In this document: positions 17,439 through 26,145 of the stretch, one piece after another | How the letters are laid out: every line of letters starts with the position of its first letter | Numbering within the stretch: the first letter of the stretch is position 1 | Origin: Paenibacillus anaericanus | GTDB lineage: Bacteria; Bacillota; Bacilli; Paenibacillales; Paenibacillaceae | Direction of reading: 5' to 3' | Assembly: GCF_003994475.1 (NCBI RefSeq) | Contig: NZ_RZNY01000012.1 | Span: 62,001-126,000 of the forward strand | Length of the DNA stretch: 64,000 nt | The notes under the pieces: generated by a model | The model's input: only the letters and a program-made list of their open reading frames with translations | Databases searched by the model: none | What the model was told of the DNA's origin: nothing | Position numbers and translations under genes: made by a program

Positions 17439-18833
17439 CTATATCAACTTGTGCCTATACCATTTATCGCCTTTGAATCGCCATGCGAACACAAACCCAC
17501 GAATGCTCCATTCAGAGACCATGGCTACCCATACTCCCATAATACCTAAATTAAGAGTAATGCCTAAAATGTAGCCTAGTATTACACGGAACAACCACAT
17601 AGAAAGCAAGGAGGACATTGACGTAAACTTAGAATCGCCTGCTGCCCGTAATGCCGAGGGCATAACAAAACTAAGCGACCACAATATAGGTTGAGCAATC
17701 GCTATTAGTACCATCAGTGAGAATATGGTAGGAATCATTACCTCTGGTGGAGAGAACAACCTCACAATAAACGGGAATAATGGCATGATGATTGCCGTCA
17801 CGACAACGAAGAACACCGTAGAAAGTCCGATAAATGATTTGATAAACTTCCTGGCATCCTCAATTTCCCTGCGCCCGATACACTGACCAACAACCGTTAC
17901 AACGGCAATACTTAGCGCACTCCCGCCGATTTGAAATAACAACGATATGGAGCCACTGATCGCATTTACCGTAATCGCAACCGTCCCTAATTGAACAATA
18001 AACGTCTGTGTTAATAATTTACCACCATTGAAAAACATCTGTTCTGCAGCAAACGGAAGCCCGATGAACATTATTTTCTTGAGAATCGAAAAATTAAGTT
18101 TCAGTGCATTTTTTATTTTGAAACGTAACGTTTGATTATATTTCAACAAATATACTAATGAAGCAACCATTCCGAGAACTCTAGCTGAAATCATTGAAAT
18201 AACTAACCCTATAACTCCCATATCAAAAACCGTAATAAACAAAACATTTAAACCTAGATAAGTTAAATTCATAATTAAAGATAAACCGAGACATGCTTTG
18301 GTCTCTGCAACACCTCTCAGCACACCACTTACAGCTTGAAAAATCGCAATAAATGGATAAGAGATACAACTACCGATGAGGAAAATCCTCGCATTTTCGA
18401 ATATCTCTGCTTCAGCATTCCCAAATAGCAGGTTTAGAGTAGGTGTATGAAATACGATCACAAAAGCACTGATCGATAAAGATAATATCGCAACTGCGGA
18501 TATGGCTTGCGCAGCAGCCTTCGATACCATCTCTTGATTCCCACTGCCTTTATATTGCGCCACAATGACGGTACCGCCTGTCGCCACAGCAACAAAGACA
18601 TTGACCAAGAAAATATTCAGCGAATCTACCATACTCACCGCACTAACAGCTGCTACCCCTGAGGAGCTGATCATCGCCGTATTCAACAAACTCATCAAAA
18701 TAATAAAAGCTTGATCCACAAAAATCGGAATAATAATAGCGATAATTTGTTTGTAATCCATCGATTTGCCCGTAAAGTATTTATTCAATAAAAAAACCGA
18801 TTTTCGGTTTAAGCTCGGCATTATTTTATTCAC
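17439..18833 (-). CDS. MATE-family efflux transporter
   Basis: A 464-residue inner-membrane exporter of the multidrug and toxic compound extrusion family, usually Na+ or H+ driven. About 12 membrane segments in two halves can be read, beginning IIIPIFVDQAFIILMSLLNT and including the second-half start FIGLPFAAEQMFFNGGKLL. The conserved VVTVVGQCIGRREIEDARKF of the second half is present. Start is a GTG at 18833; an internal ATG four codons later is possible. A single gene between terminators; its substrate cannot be told. Confidence 0.88.
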   Translation of the reverse strand: MNKIMPSLNRKSVFLLNKYFTGKSMDYKQIIAIIIPIFVDQAFIILMSLLNTAMISSSGVAAVSAVSMVDSLNIFLVNVFVAVATGGTVIVAQYKGSGNQEMVSKAAAQAISAVAILSLSISAFVIVFHTPTLNLLFGNAEAEIFENARIFLIGSCISYPFIAIFQAVSGVLRGVAETKACLGLSLIMNLTYLGLNVLFITVFDMGVIGLVISMISARVLGMVASLVYLLKYNQTLRFKIKNALKLNFSILKKIMFIGLPFAAEQMFFNGGKLLTQTFIVQLGTVAITVNAISGSISLLFQIGGSALSIAVVTVVGQCIGRREIEDARKFIKSFIGLSTVFFVVVTAIIMPLFPFIVRLFSPPEVMIPTIFSLMVLIAIAQPILWSLSFVMPSALRAAGDSKFTSMSSLLSMWLFRVILGYILGITLNLGIMGVWVAMVSEWSIRGFVFAWRFKGDKWYRHKLI

Positions 18834-18967
18834 TGCATCATCACTTCTTTGCTAGGTTATGTCAAGATACATCGATAAATGTCGAATCACTCTTAATTAT
18901 ACCATTCCTAAACAGAACCGTGATGTGAAAAGTGTTGCTAAATTACAATGTTTGGAAAACAAAAAAA

Positions 18968-18991
18968 CGAACCCCTTTTTTCTGAGGTCCG
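18968..18991 (-). terminator. Terminator after the small coiled-coil gene
   Basis: CGAACCCC pairs with GAGGTCCG (two G-U pairs) and is followed on the minus strand by seven T. Confidence 0.7.
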
Positions 18992-19025
18992 TCTCTCCTT
19001 TTTCTATACAACCACAACTGTCTTT

Positions 19026-19373
19026 CTATTTTTTATCCACCTGAAGTAGTGTTATGTTCTTTAGCGAAAAAGTATCTCTAATACTATCTTCCGAGATAAC
19101 ATTCAGTTTAATTAAACTAGCTACCTTGGATGAATCCGGCTTAGAGAGCATACGCCATACTTCGGGGTCAGGCAGTGCTTGATACAGCTTGTTATCGTCG
19201 TATTCCTTCCGCACTTGATGTACAATTTTCACCCTATAACTTCCTACCTCTAGATCAGATACATCCTGCTCTGCACAATGATTCATGATTTCACTACGTA
19301 ATTCCGCCAATTCTTGCTCTATCTCCTTGTGACTTTGCTTCAGTTGATAGTATCGTTTCACTTTCTTGTCCAA
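19026..19373 (-). CDS. Small hypothetical protein with N-terminal coiled coil
   Basis: I do not recognise this 115-residue protein. Its first 35 residues (KVKRYYQLKQSHKEIEQELAEL...) are a charged heptad-rich helix; the rest is a short alpha/beta part ending VASLIKLNVISEDSIRDTFSLKNITLLQVDKK. The C-terminal Leu/Ile pattern recalls small proteins found near phage or plasmid genes that end in a 'glutamate-lysine' helix, but no function is assigned. The TTG at 19373 is preferred because AGGAG lies 10 bases upstream; the GTG at 19382 is only one base from it. Confidence 0.6.
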   Translation of the reverse strand: MDKKVKRYYQLKQSHKEIEQELAELRSEIMNHCAEQDVSDLEVGSYRVKIVHQVRKEYDDNKLYQALPDPEVWRMLSKPDSSKVASLIKLNVISEDSIRDTFSLKNITLLQVDKK

Positions 19374-19487
19374 TGTGTTCACGCTCCTCTTAGTACATAT
19401 TTATGCTGAGGAGTATTCGCACATATCAAAAATCTCAAAATTCTATGAAGTTAATTTCGACCACTTATTAAATTGAACTATTCATTG

Positions 19488-19631
19488 TGATTATAGACTC
19501 CAAGAGCGAAAAGTTCTTACGATCGCTGTTGTCCCCAAATTTCTTGATTGAGCTGTTATAATGGTTGAAATTCGGGGACAAAGGCGAACGCTTCGCTTCT
19601 TCAGAATCATTTCGCTCTCTCCGCTATATCA
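19488..19631. repeat. Imperfect-palindrome element, copy 2
   Basis: Three nested stems in the gap between a hydrolase end and a small gene start. The outer stem is TGATTATAG with CTATATCA (19488-19496, 19624-19631), the middle stem GAGCGAAA with TTTCGCTC (19504-19511, 19610-19617), and the inner stem is 19530-19543 with 19567-19580 around a 23-base loop. It aligns without gaps to copy 1 through inner stem and loop. Its flank CGCTTCTTCAG...CTCTCC.CTAT is shared with copy 3 at 35.4 kb. Confidence 0.7.
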
Positions 19632-19678
19632 TCATGATTTATTTCAACATACCTAATTCCACAATAGAATCTCATCAA

Positions 19679-21169
19679 TTAACGAATCTGAGGGAACTCT
19701 ACCTCTGGGAAATCTGGACTCGGTCCCTCAAGCAGTTGACCTCCGGTTCCCTTTAGATGTTTGTCAAAAAAGTCGAGAACGTATTGGTTAACAATATACG
19801 CACCTCTGCTTCCTTCAATCTCACCTGTCATTCCCATCAAGTTTAGCAGACTTGAATAGAGCTGGAAGTCCGTAAAATTATAATGAGCCGTGCCTTTAAT
19901 ATCAATCAGAGTCCCCCCATGCTGAATAACTTGATTTATAATATCGTTTTCCTTATGCATGTTATCAATAAGCTTAATTAATTCCTCCCTGGTTAAGTTC
20001 ATCTTCGTTAAGTCTTGATCTGAAATCTCCTTGCTGCTATTCTCCTGAATTTTAATGAAGTCCTCAGATTGGATGAACATAAACGGCTTGGTAATTTCAT
20101 ATTTGCTGTCCAAGTTAAATAATGAACCATCTAGATCAACTCCAGCTTTTAGTTCAGAAATTGAATCATATGCATTGAATGCCGTTGCCCCTCCGAAGGA
20201 ATGTCCCATAACCCCGATGTTGCCCATATCCAATTTTCCATTAAATCGACTTTGGATACCGCCAGAATTTAATTCCTTCATCTGTTTTAAGATAAACTTA
20301 ACGTCCTGTGTCCATACCTCCAGTAGTAAGTTAGAGCTTGTGTTTCGATCCATATCCATTTCGTCTGTGTTAAAACTGGTAACATGTCCATCTGGGAAAA
20401 CGGTTGCTGCTGTATTGTAAGTATGGTCTATTGCAACAACGACATAACCATGGCTCGCCAGATTTTCAGCCTGTGAGGCATGTAATAATCTTCCTGTCCC
20501 CATACCATGATTCAGTATGATAACCGGATATGGTGTTTCAGAGGCTTTTACTTCAGCGTCTTCATAAGAGTGACTCTTCATATATTTCCAATAATCAAGC
20601 ACAAATGGCGGTAAATTCAATGGTTCTGCGTATGCAGCTATAAACTTCTTAAATACCTTTTTATCTTCGGGAAAAAGCGGGCTTTCCTTGCTTCCCTTCG
20701 TTTGCCCAGCAGGATACCAAATTTGGACCATCAGTTCCCTTTTATCCGCTGGATCATCCGTAAAAGTCTCATCTCTGCTCTCATCCTTAAAGTAAAAGAT
20801 TTGTGTTCCCACTTTGTCAGCACCAGTTGGAGTAGGAAGGTTGAATACTGGCAAATAAACAGACAAACCGATCGAAATAACAATTAGCCCTCCCATTAAT
20901 AAGTAGCAAATATACGCCAGGGGACTCTTGGTTTTGTCCCGAGTTGGTGTATTCCGCCGTCTTAACATAACAACGTTGATACTAATCACAGTGACGCAGT
21001 ACACAAACAACATCTGCCATCTGTAACCTTCAATTATCAATTGCATAAACAAGGCAACACCACTAGCAGCAGACACAACAGCCCCCGTTAATTTGGTTAG
21101 CTTATAGCTAAATAAATGCACCAGCAGGAGCATACAGATTATAGTTAGCATCAATTCTAGCGATCTCAT
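19679..21169 (-). CDS. Membrane-anchored alpha/beta hydrolase, PAF-acetylhydrolase-like
   Basis: A 496-residue protein with four hydrophobic segments in the first 120 residues, then an extracytoplasmic alpha/beta-hydrolase domain. The nucleophile elbow is GHSFGG, preceded by an oxyanion region ILNHGMGTGR and HGYVVVAIDHTYN; a late GTAHYNFTD provides the likely catalytic His. This pattern belongs to the dienelactone-hydrolase/platelet-activating-factor acetylhydrolase group (esterases or lipases). The start at 21169 is chosen because GGTGGAG is 7 bases upstream; an ATG 7 codons earlier has no such site. Divergent from a DMT transporter. Confidence 0.82.
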   Translation of the reverse strand: MRSLELMLTIICMLLLVHLFSYKLTKLTGAVVSAASGVALFMQLIIEGYRWQMLFVYCVTVISINVVMLRRRNTPTRDKTKSPLAYICYLLMGGLIVISIGLSVYLPVFNLPTPTGADKVGTQIFYFKDESRDETFTDDPADKRELMVQIWYPAGQTKGSKESPLFPEDKKVFKKFIAAYAEPLNLPPFVLDYWKYMKSHSYEDAEVKASETPYPVIILNHGMGTGRLLHASQAENLASHGYVVVAIDHTYNTAATVFPDGHVTSFNTDEMDMDRNTSSNLLLEVWTQDVKFILKQMKELNSGGIQSRFNGKLDMGNIGVMGHSFGGATAFNAYDSISELKAGVDLDGSLFNLDSKYEITKPFMFIQSEDFIKIQENSSKEISDQDLTKMNLTREELIKLIDNMHKENDIINQVIQHGGTLIDIKGTAHYNFTDFQLYSSLLNLMGMTGEIEGSRGAYIVNQYVLDFFDKHLKGTGGQLLEGPSPDFPEVEFPQIR

Positions 21170-21330
21170 TTCGTACTCCACCCTTTTCATCGTTGATTCT
21201 TTAATACTAGTTGAGCAAGTTTAAGATCGAATACCGATTATGTTTAAATTTGGTTTAAAATAACTGGTTTCGCAGAGATGCAAATGACATTTTTTATCGC
21301 AACCTGCGATGAATTAAGGTACTATTCAAT

Positions 21331-21353
21331 TTGGACATAGCGGTTTTGTCCAA
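21331..21353. promoter_or_regulatory. Inverted repeat before the DMT transporter gene
   Basis: TTGGACA and TGTCCAA are perfect 7-bp arms around 9 bases, about 24 bases before the start codon at 21377 and in the divergent gap with the hydrolase. It may be an operator or a leader hairpin; no regulator gene is adjacent. Confidence 0.4.
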
Positions 21354-21376
21354 TCTAGAACAAGGGGAAATTTATC

Positions 21377-22285
21377 ATGTGGTTTGTATTTGCTTTAATA
21401 ACAGCTCTCGCTTGGGGAGGTGCTGACCTATTTTATAAAAAAGGTTCGGATCCTGATGATAGGTTCAGTCATATTAAGATTGTCATTATGGTCGGCTTGA
21501 TCATGGGGATTCATGCCACGGCTTATATGCTCATCAAGGGAATTACCTTTGATCCAACAGATTTGCTCCGATACTTGCCTGTATCTGCACTGTACATCTT
21601 ATCGATGACGATCGGTTATATTGGCTTGAGATACATAGAACTCTCAATTGCATCTCCTGTGCAAAATTCTTCCGGAGCCGTAACGGCCATATTATTGTTC
21701 ATATTTTTCACTCACGAGCTCGGTGTAGTTGAAATTTTGGGTATATCCATTATCACCCTGGGCGTTATCGGAATTGCTATCTCGGAGAAAATCGCCGAAC
21801 AACAGGCACTCCGACTTAGCTCCACCCTAATCAATAAAAAATATCAAATCGGCTTTATGGCCATTATGTTTCCGCTTCTATACTGTCTAATCGATGGACT
21901 GGGGACCTTTGCTGATGCAATTTATTTGGATGAATTAAGCCTGATCACTGAAGACTCCGCCTTACTAGCTTATGAATTCACCTTTTTCATTTGTGCCGTG
22001 GTGTCATTTACATATCTAAAGTTTGTTAAGAAACAAACGTTCAACGTTTTTAAAGAACGAAACAAAGGATTCGCCGCCATCCTAGAAACTACCGGCCAGT
22101 TCTTCTATGTCTTTGCTATGGCTAGTAATGCCATCATCGCAGCACCACTCATTGCCTCATACAGCATATTCTCAGTGCTACTATCCCGAATATTCCTCAA
22201 AGAGAAACTAAGTAAGGTTCAGTACACGATTGTTGTGGTTGTTATTCTCGGTATCGCATTGTTGGGTATTGCTGATGAACTCTGA
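21377..22285 (+). CDS. EamA/DMT-family transporter
   Basis: Ten-helix drug/metabolite transporter of 302 residues with two EamA repeats (residues about 1-140 and 155-300; second-half ending IFLKEKLSKVQYTIVVVVILGIALLG). The first repeat starts LITALAWGGADLFYKKG. AAGGGGAAA precedes the ATG. Substrate is unknown. It stands alone between an inverted repeat and a terminator. Confidence 0.85.
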   Translation: MWFVFALITALAWGGADLFYKKGSDPDDRFSHIKIVIMVGLIMGIHATAYMLIKGITFDPTDLLRYLPVSALYILSMTIGYIGLRYIELSIASPVQNSSGAVTAILLFIFFTHELGVVEILGISIITLGVIGIAISEKIAEQQALRLSSTLINKKYQIGFMAIMFPLLYCLIDGLGTFADAIYLDELSLITEDSALLAYEFTFFICAVVSFTYLKFVKKQTFNVFKERNKGFAAILETTGQFFYVFAMASNAIIAAPLIASYSIFSVLLSRIFLKEKLSKVQYTIVVVVILGIALLGIADEL

Positions 22286-22333
22286 ATTATAGAAGTAGTT
22301 ACATAAGATTCAAACTCTATAGTTAAACGAGAA

Positions 22334-22381
22334 AAGGCCTCTCCGAGACAACGGATCAATTCCGTCATCCAGGGAGGCCTT
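22334..22381. terminator. Bidirectional terminator between DMT and membrane protein genes
   Basis: AAGGCCTC/GAGGCCTT forms the base, and ACGGA/TCCGT an inner stem. T-rich sequence follows on both strands, fitting the two convergent genes. Confidence 0.7.
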
Positions 22382-22428
22382 ATTTAATTAAATCATTATG
22401 TCATTAGCTAACATAAATACAAATGCTC

Positions 22429-23292
22429 TTACGCAGCTTCTATTGCTGTGTTATCTACCTTCCCCCTACGGAAGCTGATATTGGCCTTCCCCGTATGGAG
22501 CTGATACATATGCCAAAATACATAAGGTACAATCAGGACGAAGTTTATTATACCCCAATACTTAAGCACCCCTGCGTTGTACCAGGAAGATGAATCCATA
22601 AGGGCAGGGAATAAATTAGGGAAGCATGCTCTAATAATTAAGTGAGTTGCTAAAGTATAAACTCGGGCAATAACGTATAGTTCAGGTCTTCCCTTAAGTA
22701 CAGGATATAGCTCTGCGGCTAATAGAATACATACTGAACTTGCAAAATATACGGGGGATTCGCCATATACGAAACACGCATTCCAAGTCGTGTATAGAAA
22801 GTTCCATGCAATGGTTGTATATACTAATAGCTCGCCATTTTTACCCGCAAGTTTCCAAAAGTTACGCTTTAGTGGAAAAGGAATGGTTACACAAAGCAGA
22901 AATCCACATGCAGCATTAAAAATATTTCCCAATGTGAAATCTTTGATCGTCGCTTCTGCAATATTAAGGAAAAGCACTCCATATAAGATCCACAGCACCC
23001 ACTCCTTGCGGAGCGAATCCCAGAACTTACCCTTAAATTTACCCGCTAAACTATCGGCATTTGCTAGGCGTGAAAAACCCACAAAGATAGTTGGAAAAAT
23101 GACACTGAGTATTTTGGACCATCTAAACCACCCAACAACTCCACCCATAATCCACATTGGAAAAGTGACAAGTGAACCAATCCAGAATACGTTGGCGAAT
23201 TTCACATGCTCGCGCATATAACCAACAATCAACATAAGCAAACCAATATAAACAACCATGGATACCATGTATTGCCATAACGGAATTTGCAT
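22429..23292 (-). CDS. Multi-spanning membrane protein of unknown function
   Basis: 287 residues with about eight hydrophobic segments (starting IPLWQYMVSMVVYIGLLMLI) separated by short aromatic-rich loops such as WNFLYTTWNACFVYGESPVY. It resembles conserved membrane proteins of unknown function (possibly DUF5692) but I cannot confirm the family. AGGAGGGCG gives a secure ATG at 23292. Its promoter region is shared with a divergent TetR gene and holds a CGAACGTTCG palindrome, so it is the probable target of that regulator. Confidence 0.75.
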   Translation of the reverse strand: MQIPLWQYMVSMVVYIGLLMLIVGYMREHVKFANVFWIGSLVTFPMWIMGGVVGWFRWSKILSVIFPTIFVGFSRLANADSLAGKFKGKFWDSLRKEWVLWILYGVLFLNIAEATIKDFTLGNIFNAACGFLLCVTIPFPLKRNFWKLAGKNGELLVYTTIAWNFLYTTWNACFVYGESPVYFASSVCILLAAELYPVLKGRPELYVIARVYTLATHLIIRACFPNLFPALMDSSSWYNAGVLKYWGIINFVLIVPYVFWHMYQLHTGKANISFRRGKVDNTAIEAA

Positions 23293-23341
23293 TTTACGCC
23301 CTCCTAGAGATATAAGTAGATGTAAATTTTTAGGTACATAA

Positions 23342-23351
23342 CGAACGTTCG
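23342..23351. promoter_or_regulatory. TetR operator candidate
   Basis: CGAACGTTCG is a perfect palindrome inside a longer imperfect dyad (AACGAACGTTCGGTT). It is 50 bases before the membrane protein gene and in the divergent gap with the TetR gene. The GAACGTTC core is like many TetR/AcrR operators. Confidence 0.55.
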
Positions 23352-23513
23352 GTTTGGTTACATTGTATCCAGATTATACCACAATGTCAATCCGATAAAT
23401 CCCTTTTATACCCTTCATTCTATTGGTTGTGTCTGTATTAATATGGTACTATTATTGAAAGTTCCAACGAAGACAATACAAACAGGAAAAATTGCAGGAT
23501 GGTGGTAGTTTTG

Positions 23514-24128
23514 ATGAATAGTGATGGCAAAGAAAAGATATTGCAGGCCGCCCAAAGGGTAATCATTGCACATGGAATTACAGGTGCTACTATGCGAGGT
23601 ATTGCACAAGAGGCAGGACTCAGTACGGGAGCCATATATCATCATTATAAAAATAAAGAAGAAGTACTTTATGATGTAATGGATAATAGTTTAAGTGAAT
23701 CTACTCGGATCGCTGAGAAATCCAAAAATTCACAAGAGAATCATGAAGCTGTGATAGCAGAGATAAGGGATAATATCTTAAAAAGGTTTGAAAAACCTTC
23801 AGATAATAGATTACAGTTCTATCTTGCACAAGAAGCCATCATTGGAAATGAAGAGCTTAGATTAAAGTTCAAAGAGAAATATGAGGAATGGATTACTAGA
23901 ACTGAGGACCTTATTAAATTCTTATACCAAAAGGAAGAAAATCGTTACAGTCGTGCCTTTGCTTCATTATTAATCGGCGCTATAGATGGTGTAGCACTCC
24001 AAATGGTATTGGGTTCAAATGTTTCATCTCCTGAGGATATATCTGAGGTTTATCACTACTTATTAAAAGACGGAATACCAAAATTTTTGGATTACTTAAA
24101 TAGTCAGGACTTGAAACCACTTACCTAA
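23514..24128 (+). CDS. TetR/AcrR-family transcriptional regulator
   Basis: 204-residue repressor with the N-terminal helix-turn-helix GATMRGIAQEAGLSTGAIYHHYKNKEEVLYDV (residues about 20-50) and an all-helical ligand domain. The ATG at 23514 is preferred because GGTGG is about 9 bases upstream; one five codons earlier is possible. It is divergent from the membrane protein gene and probably represses it and itself through the palindrome in the gap. Inducer unknown. Confidence 0.88.
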   Translation: MNSDGKEKILQAAQRVIIAHGITGATMRGIAQEAGLSTGAIYHHYKNKEEVLYDVMDNSLSESTRIAEKSKNSQENHEAVIAEIRDNILKRFEKPSDNRLQFYLAQEAIIGNEELRLKFKEKYEEWITRTEDLIKFLYQKEENRYSRAFASLLIGAIDGVALQMVLGSNVSSPEDISEVYHYLLKDGIPKFLDYLNSQDLKPLT

Positions 24129-24142
24129 TAGCATGGAAACAG

Positions 24143-24189
24143 CGCAAAAAAGACAACCCCCTACTATAGGAGGTTCGTCTTTTTTTGCG
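24143..24189. terminator. Terminator, bidirectional
   Basis: CGCAAAAAAGAC pairs with GTCTTTTTTTGCG around an inner AACCCCCT/AGGAGGTT hairpin. The A and T runs serve both the TetR gene and the leftward genes at 24.2-25.4 kb. Confidence 0.85.
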
Positions 24190-24229
24190 GTTCATTTTTA
24201 ATTGGTGAACCTCGAACAACTGATTTTAA

Positions 24230-24553
24230 TTATAAAGACAACGACAATATTTTATCCAAATCTTCGATCCAAGAAATAATGAAACCAGAGTTCTCCTGTA
24301 GTTTCTGTGGATCCTTTTCATATCCCTGCAACAATTTATGCTGTCGTTCATAATAAATCTTCAGTTTATAAAGCTGATCTTTGTAGTTATATATAGTAGA
24401 ATAATCTTCTTTTTCTATTGCCATGGATAGTTGCAGCAACACACTTTTCATTTCATCCACGGACATCCCCGTTGTTTTTTTGAAATCTCTCAGAACCCAT
24501 TGACGCTCGAAAATATTGCGTTTAAACCATCCTTTGTATTGCTCGGTATAGGT
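24230..24553 (-). pseudogene. MerR-like regulator fragment lacking its start and DNA-binding part
   Basis: An open frame of 107 codons begins directly after the SDR stop codon and in the same frame, with no ATG, GTG or TTG in its first 29 codons. The only start, ATG at 24466, leaves 78 residues. The upstream codons still encode sensible protein (YTEQYKGWFKRNIF, ERQWVLRDFKKTTGMSVDEMK), which matches the second half of a MerR winged helix and its dimer helix (the usual 'R..I...K..GFSL.EIK' pattern). So the recognition helix is missing and the gene looks decapitated. Transcription from ATG 24466 as a small dimerisation peptide remains possible. The MerR reading is inference. Confidence 0.5.
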
Positions 24554-25432
24554 TTAAACTATTTTTCCTAATCTGAGTTTGTATTCTTCCCTTTGCTCTT
24601 CATTTAGCATTAATGTTGAACGATCTATTGTATGTTGAGTATAGACTCCACCATCCATCAGCGCCTGTATAGAGCCAATCTCCTGACCGTTATATTGTTT
24701 AGCCAGTGCAACAGAAATTGCAAAACCCGTGCCGGCTGCCTCTGCATCAAGAATCTGCCCTTCATTGTCTCTATAAAACTCTTCAGTTGACATATTCATA
24801 AGCCGAGCAATCGTTTCAATGCCCTTTTGAGCTGTTTTCGTTTTTACAAGGCCTGGTCCAATTGCGTATGTAATAATATTAGTGTCTTCCATTTCCCCGG
24901 CTAAAGTATTGCATAATTCAACTTGTGCTGTCTTGAACACTTCATACACTCCCATATACGGCGCAGCACCTGAAGAGGGTACAAAAACAATCACACCTGC
25001 GTTGCGTTTGAGCATATCCGGTAAAAACTTCTGGATTAATAACACTGGAGCTCTAACATTTACGAAATAGCTCTGATCCCAGTCTTGAATACTCACAGAC
25101 TCAATGGCTCCAAATGGTGTAACTGTTGCATTATTAAAAATCACGTCAACAGCACCAAATCGATTGTTGATTGATAGCTTCATTATATCGAGTTCTTGTA
25201 CATTGCAGATATCAATAGGATAGAACCACACCTTGTCAGTGTTCAGTTCTTTGTTAATCACTGTCTGTGCTTGCATCCCTGTCGTTGTATCGATCTCAGC
25301 AATAACGACATTTGCCCCCAGCCAAGTAAGTGCTCTTGCCGCTTCGTAACCAATACCACCACCTCCACCAGTTAAAAGGACAGTGACATTTTTTAAATGA
25401 TCTCTTTTAAAACTGCTCTTTTCTATAAGCAT
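24554..25432 (-). CDS. Short-chain dehydrogenase/reductase
   Basis: 292-residue NAD(P)-dependent oxidoreductase. The Rossmann motif is LLTGGGGGIGYEAA (TGxxxGIG, residues about 20-30), then FNNATVTPFG (NNAG-like, here NNAT), Ser in VPSSGAAPY and the catalytic Y-x3-K in YEVFKTAQ. A C-terminal extension of about 30 residues (DGGVYTQHTIDRSTLML...) is longer than in classical SDRs. AGGAGGTAAGT precedes the ATG. Substrate unknown. The MerR-like remnant follows at once. Confidence 0.85.
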   Translation of the reverse strand: MLIEKSSFKRDHLKNVTVLLTGGGGGIGYEAARALTWLGANVVIAEIDTTTGMQAQTVINKELNTDKVWFYPIDICNVQELDIMKLSINNRFGAVDVIFNNATVTPFGAIESVSIQDWDQSYFVNVRAPVLLIQKFLPDMLKRNAGVIVFVPSSGAAPYMGVYEVFKTAQVELCNTLAGEMEDTNIITYAIGPGLVKTKTAQKGIETIARLMNMSTEEFYRDNEGQILDAEAAGTGFAISVALAKQYNGQEIGSIQALMDGGVYTQHTIDRSTLMLNEEQREEYKLRLGKIV

Positions 25433-25497
25433 ACTTACCTCCTATGATGCCCTAGTGTCACACATAGATAGATACCGGTTCAAAGGGATGTCTTAAG

Positions 25498-26022
25498 CTA
25501 CATAGCATCACTTCTAATGATAAATGCATATTCACTTTCATTTTCTCCCCAGGTACAGTTCAATTGAAAACCTCTGATTGAAGCACCTGGCTCATAATCT
25601 GCACTGTTAGAACTTAATCCTGTGGCTAAATTTGTATCCAGAACAAAAGATCCTTTTTTATTTTCCAATTCAAATGGAATTACTTTTATTTCTTTTTCCG
25701 TATATTTAATGTCACCACTTGCATCCAACACATAATCTAGCAATTCAATTGAATCTGGAGCAGCACCTTTAAACTCAATATGGAATTCTGCATTTTTTTT
25801 GATATAAGGAAGTTCTGAAGCCGATTTCTCCCTCATGATAGTCTGAAAGGTACCCTCCCTGTCATATTTAGCGCCATTCCATTGGTTAAGTCCAACCACA
25901 TATTCTATTTCCGTATCGCCGGTAGTAATCACTATTTCCGGTGGTTCTTCTAATTTATTATTGCACCCAGACAAAAGAGTAATGAATACAACGAGTAAAG
26001 ATGATAGTACAAGATTCTTCAT
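25498..26022 (-). CDS. Lipoprotein of unknown function
   Basis: 174 residues from the ATG at 26022 (GGGGAG upstream). Signal peptide with lipobox LLSGC (Cys near residue 20), so it is anchored on the outer face of the membrane. The mature part is beta-rich (EIVITTGDTEIEYVVGLNQWNGAKYDREGTF...) without a known motif; similar small lipoproteins are common in Bacillales. It stands alone. Confidence 0.75.
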   Translation of the reverse strand: MKNLVLSSLLVVFITLLSGCNNKLEEPPEIVITTGDTEIEYVVGLNQWNGAKYDREGTFQTIMREKSASELPYIKKNAEFHIEFKGAAPDSIELLDYVLDASGDIKYTEKEIKVIPFELENKKGSFVLDTNLATGLSSNSADYEPGASIRGFQLNCTWGENESEYAFIIRSDAM

Positions 26023-26145
26023 TTGTTTTCTCCCCTTCACCTTTGTAACTACCATTTTTGCCATTTCGAAGTGTTTCAGCTTCTTTTAATAAGTATAACT
26101 GATCCATATCTATGTTCCAATTTTTAGGTGATTATATTCAATTTG

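Noticed and set aside
23415-23645. Minus-strand frames over the TetR start
   Set aside because: They are shadows of the TetR gene and have no ribosome site.
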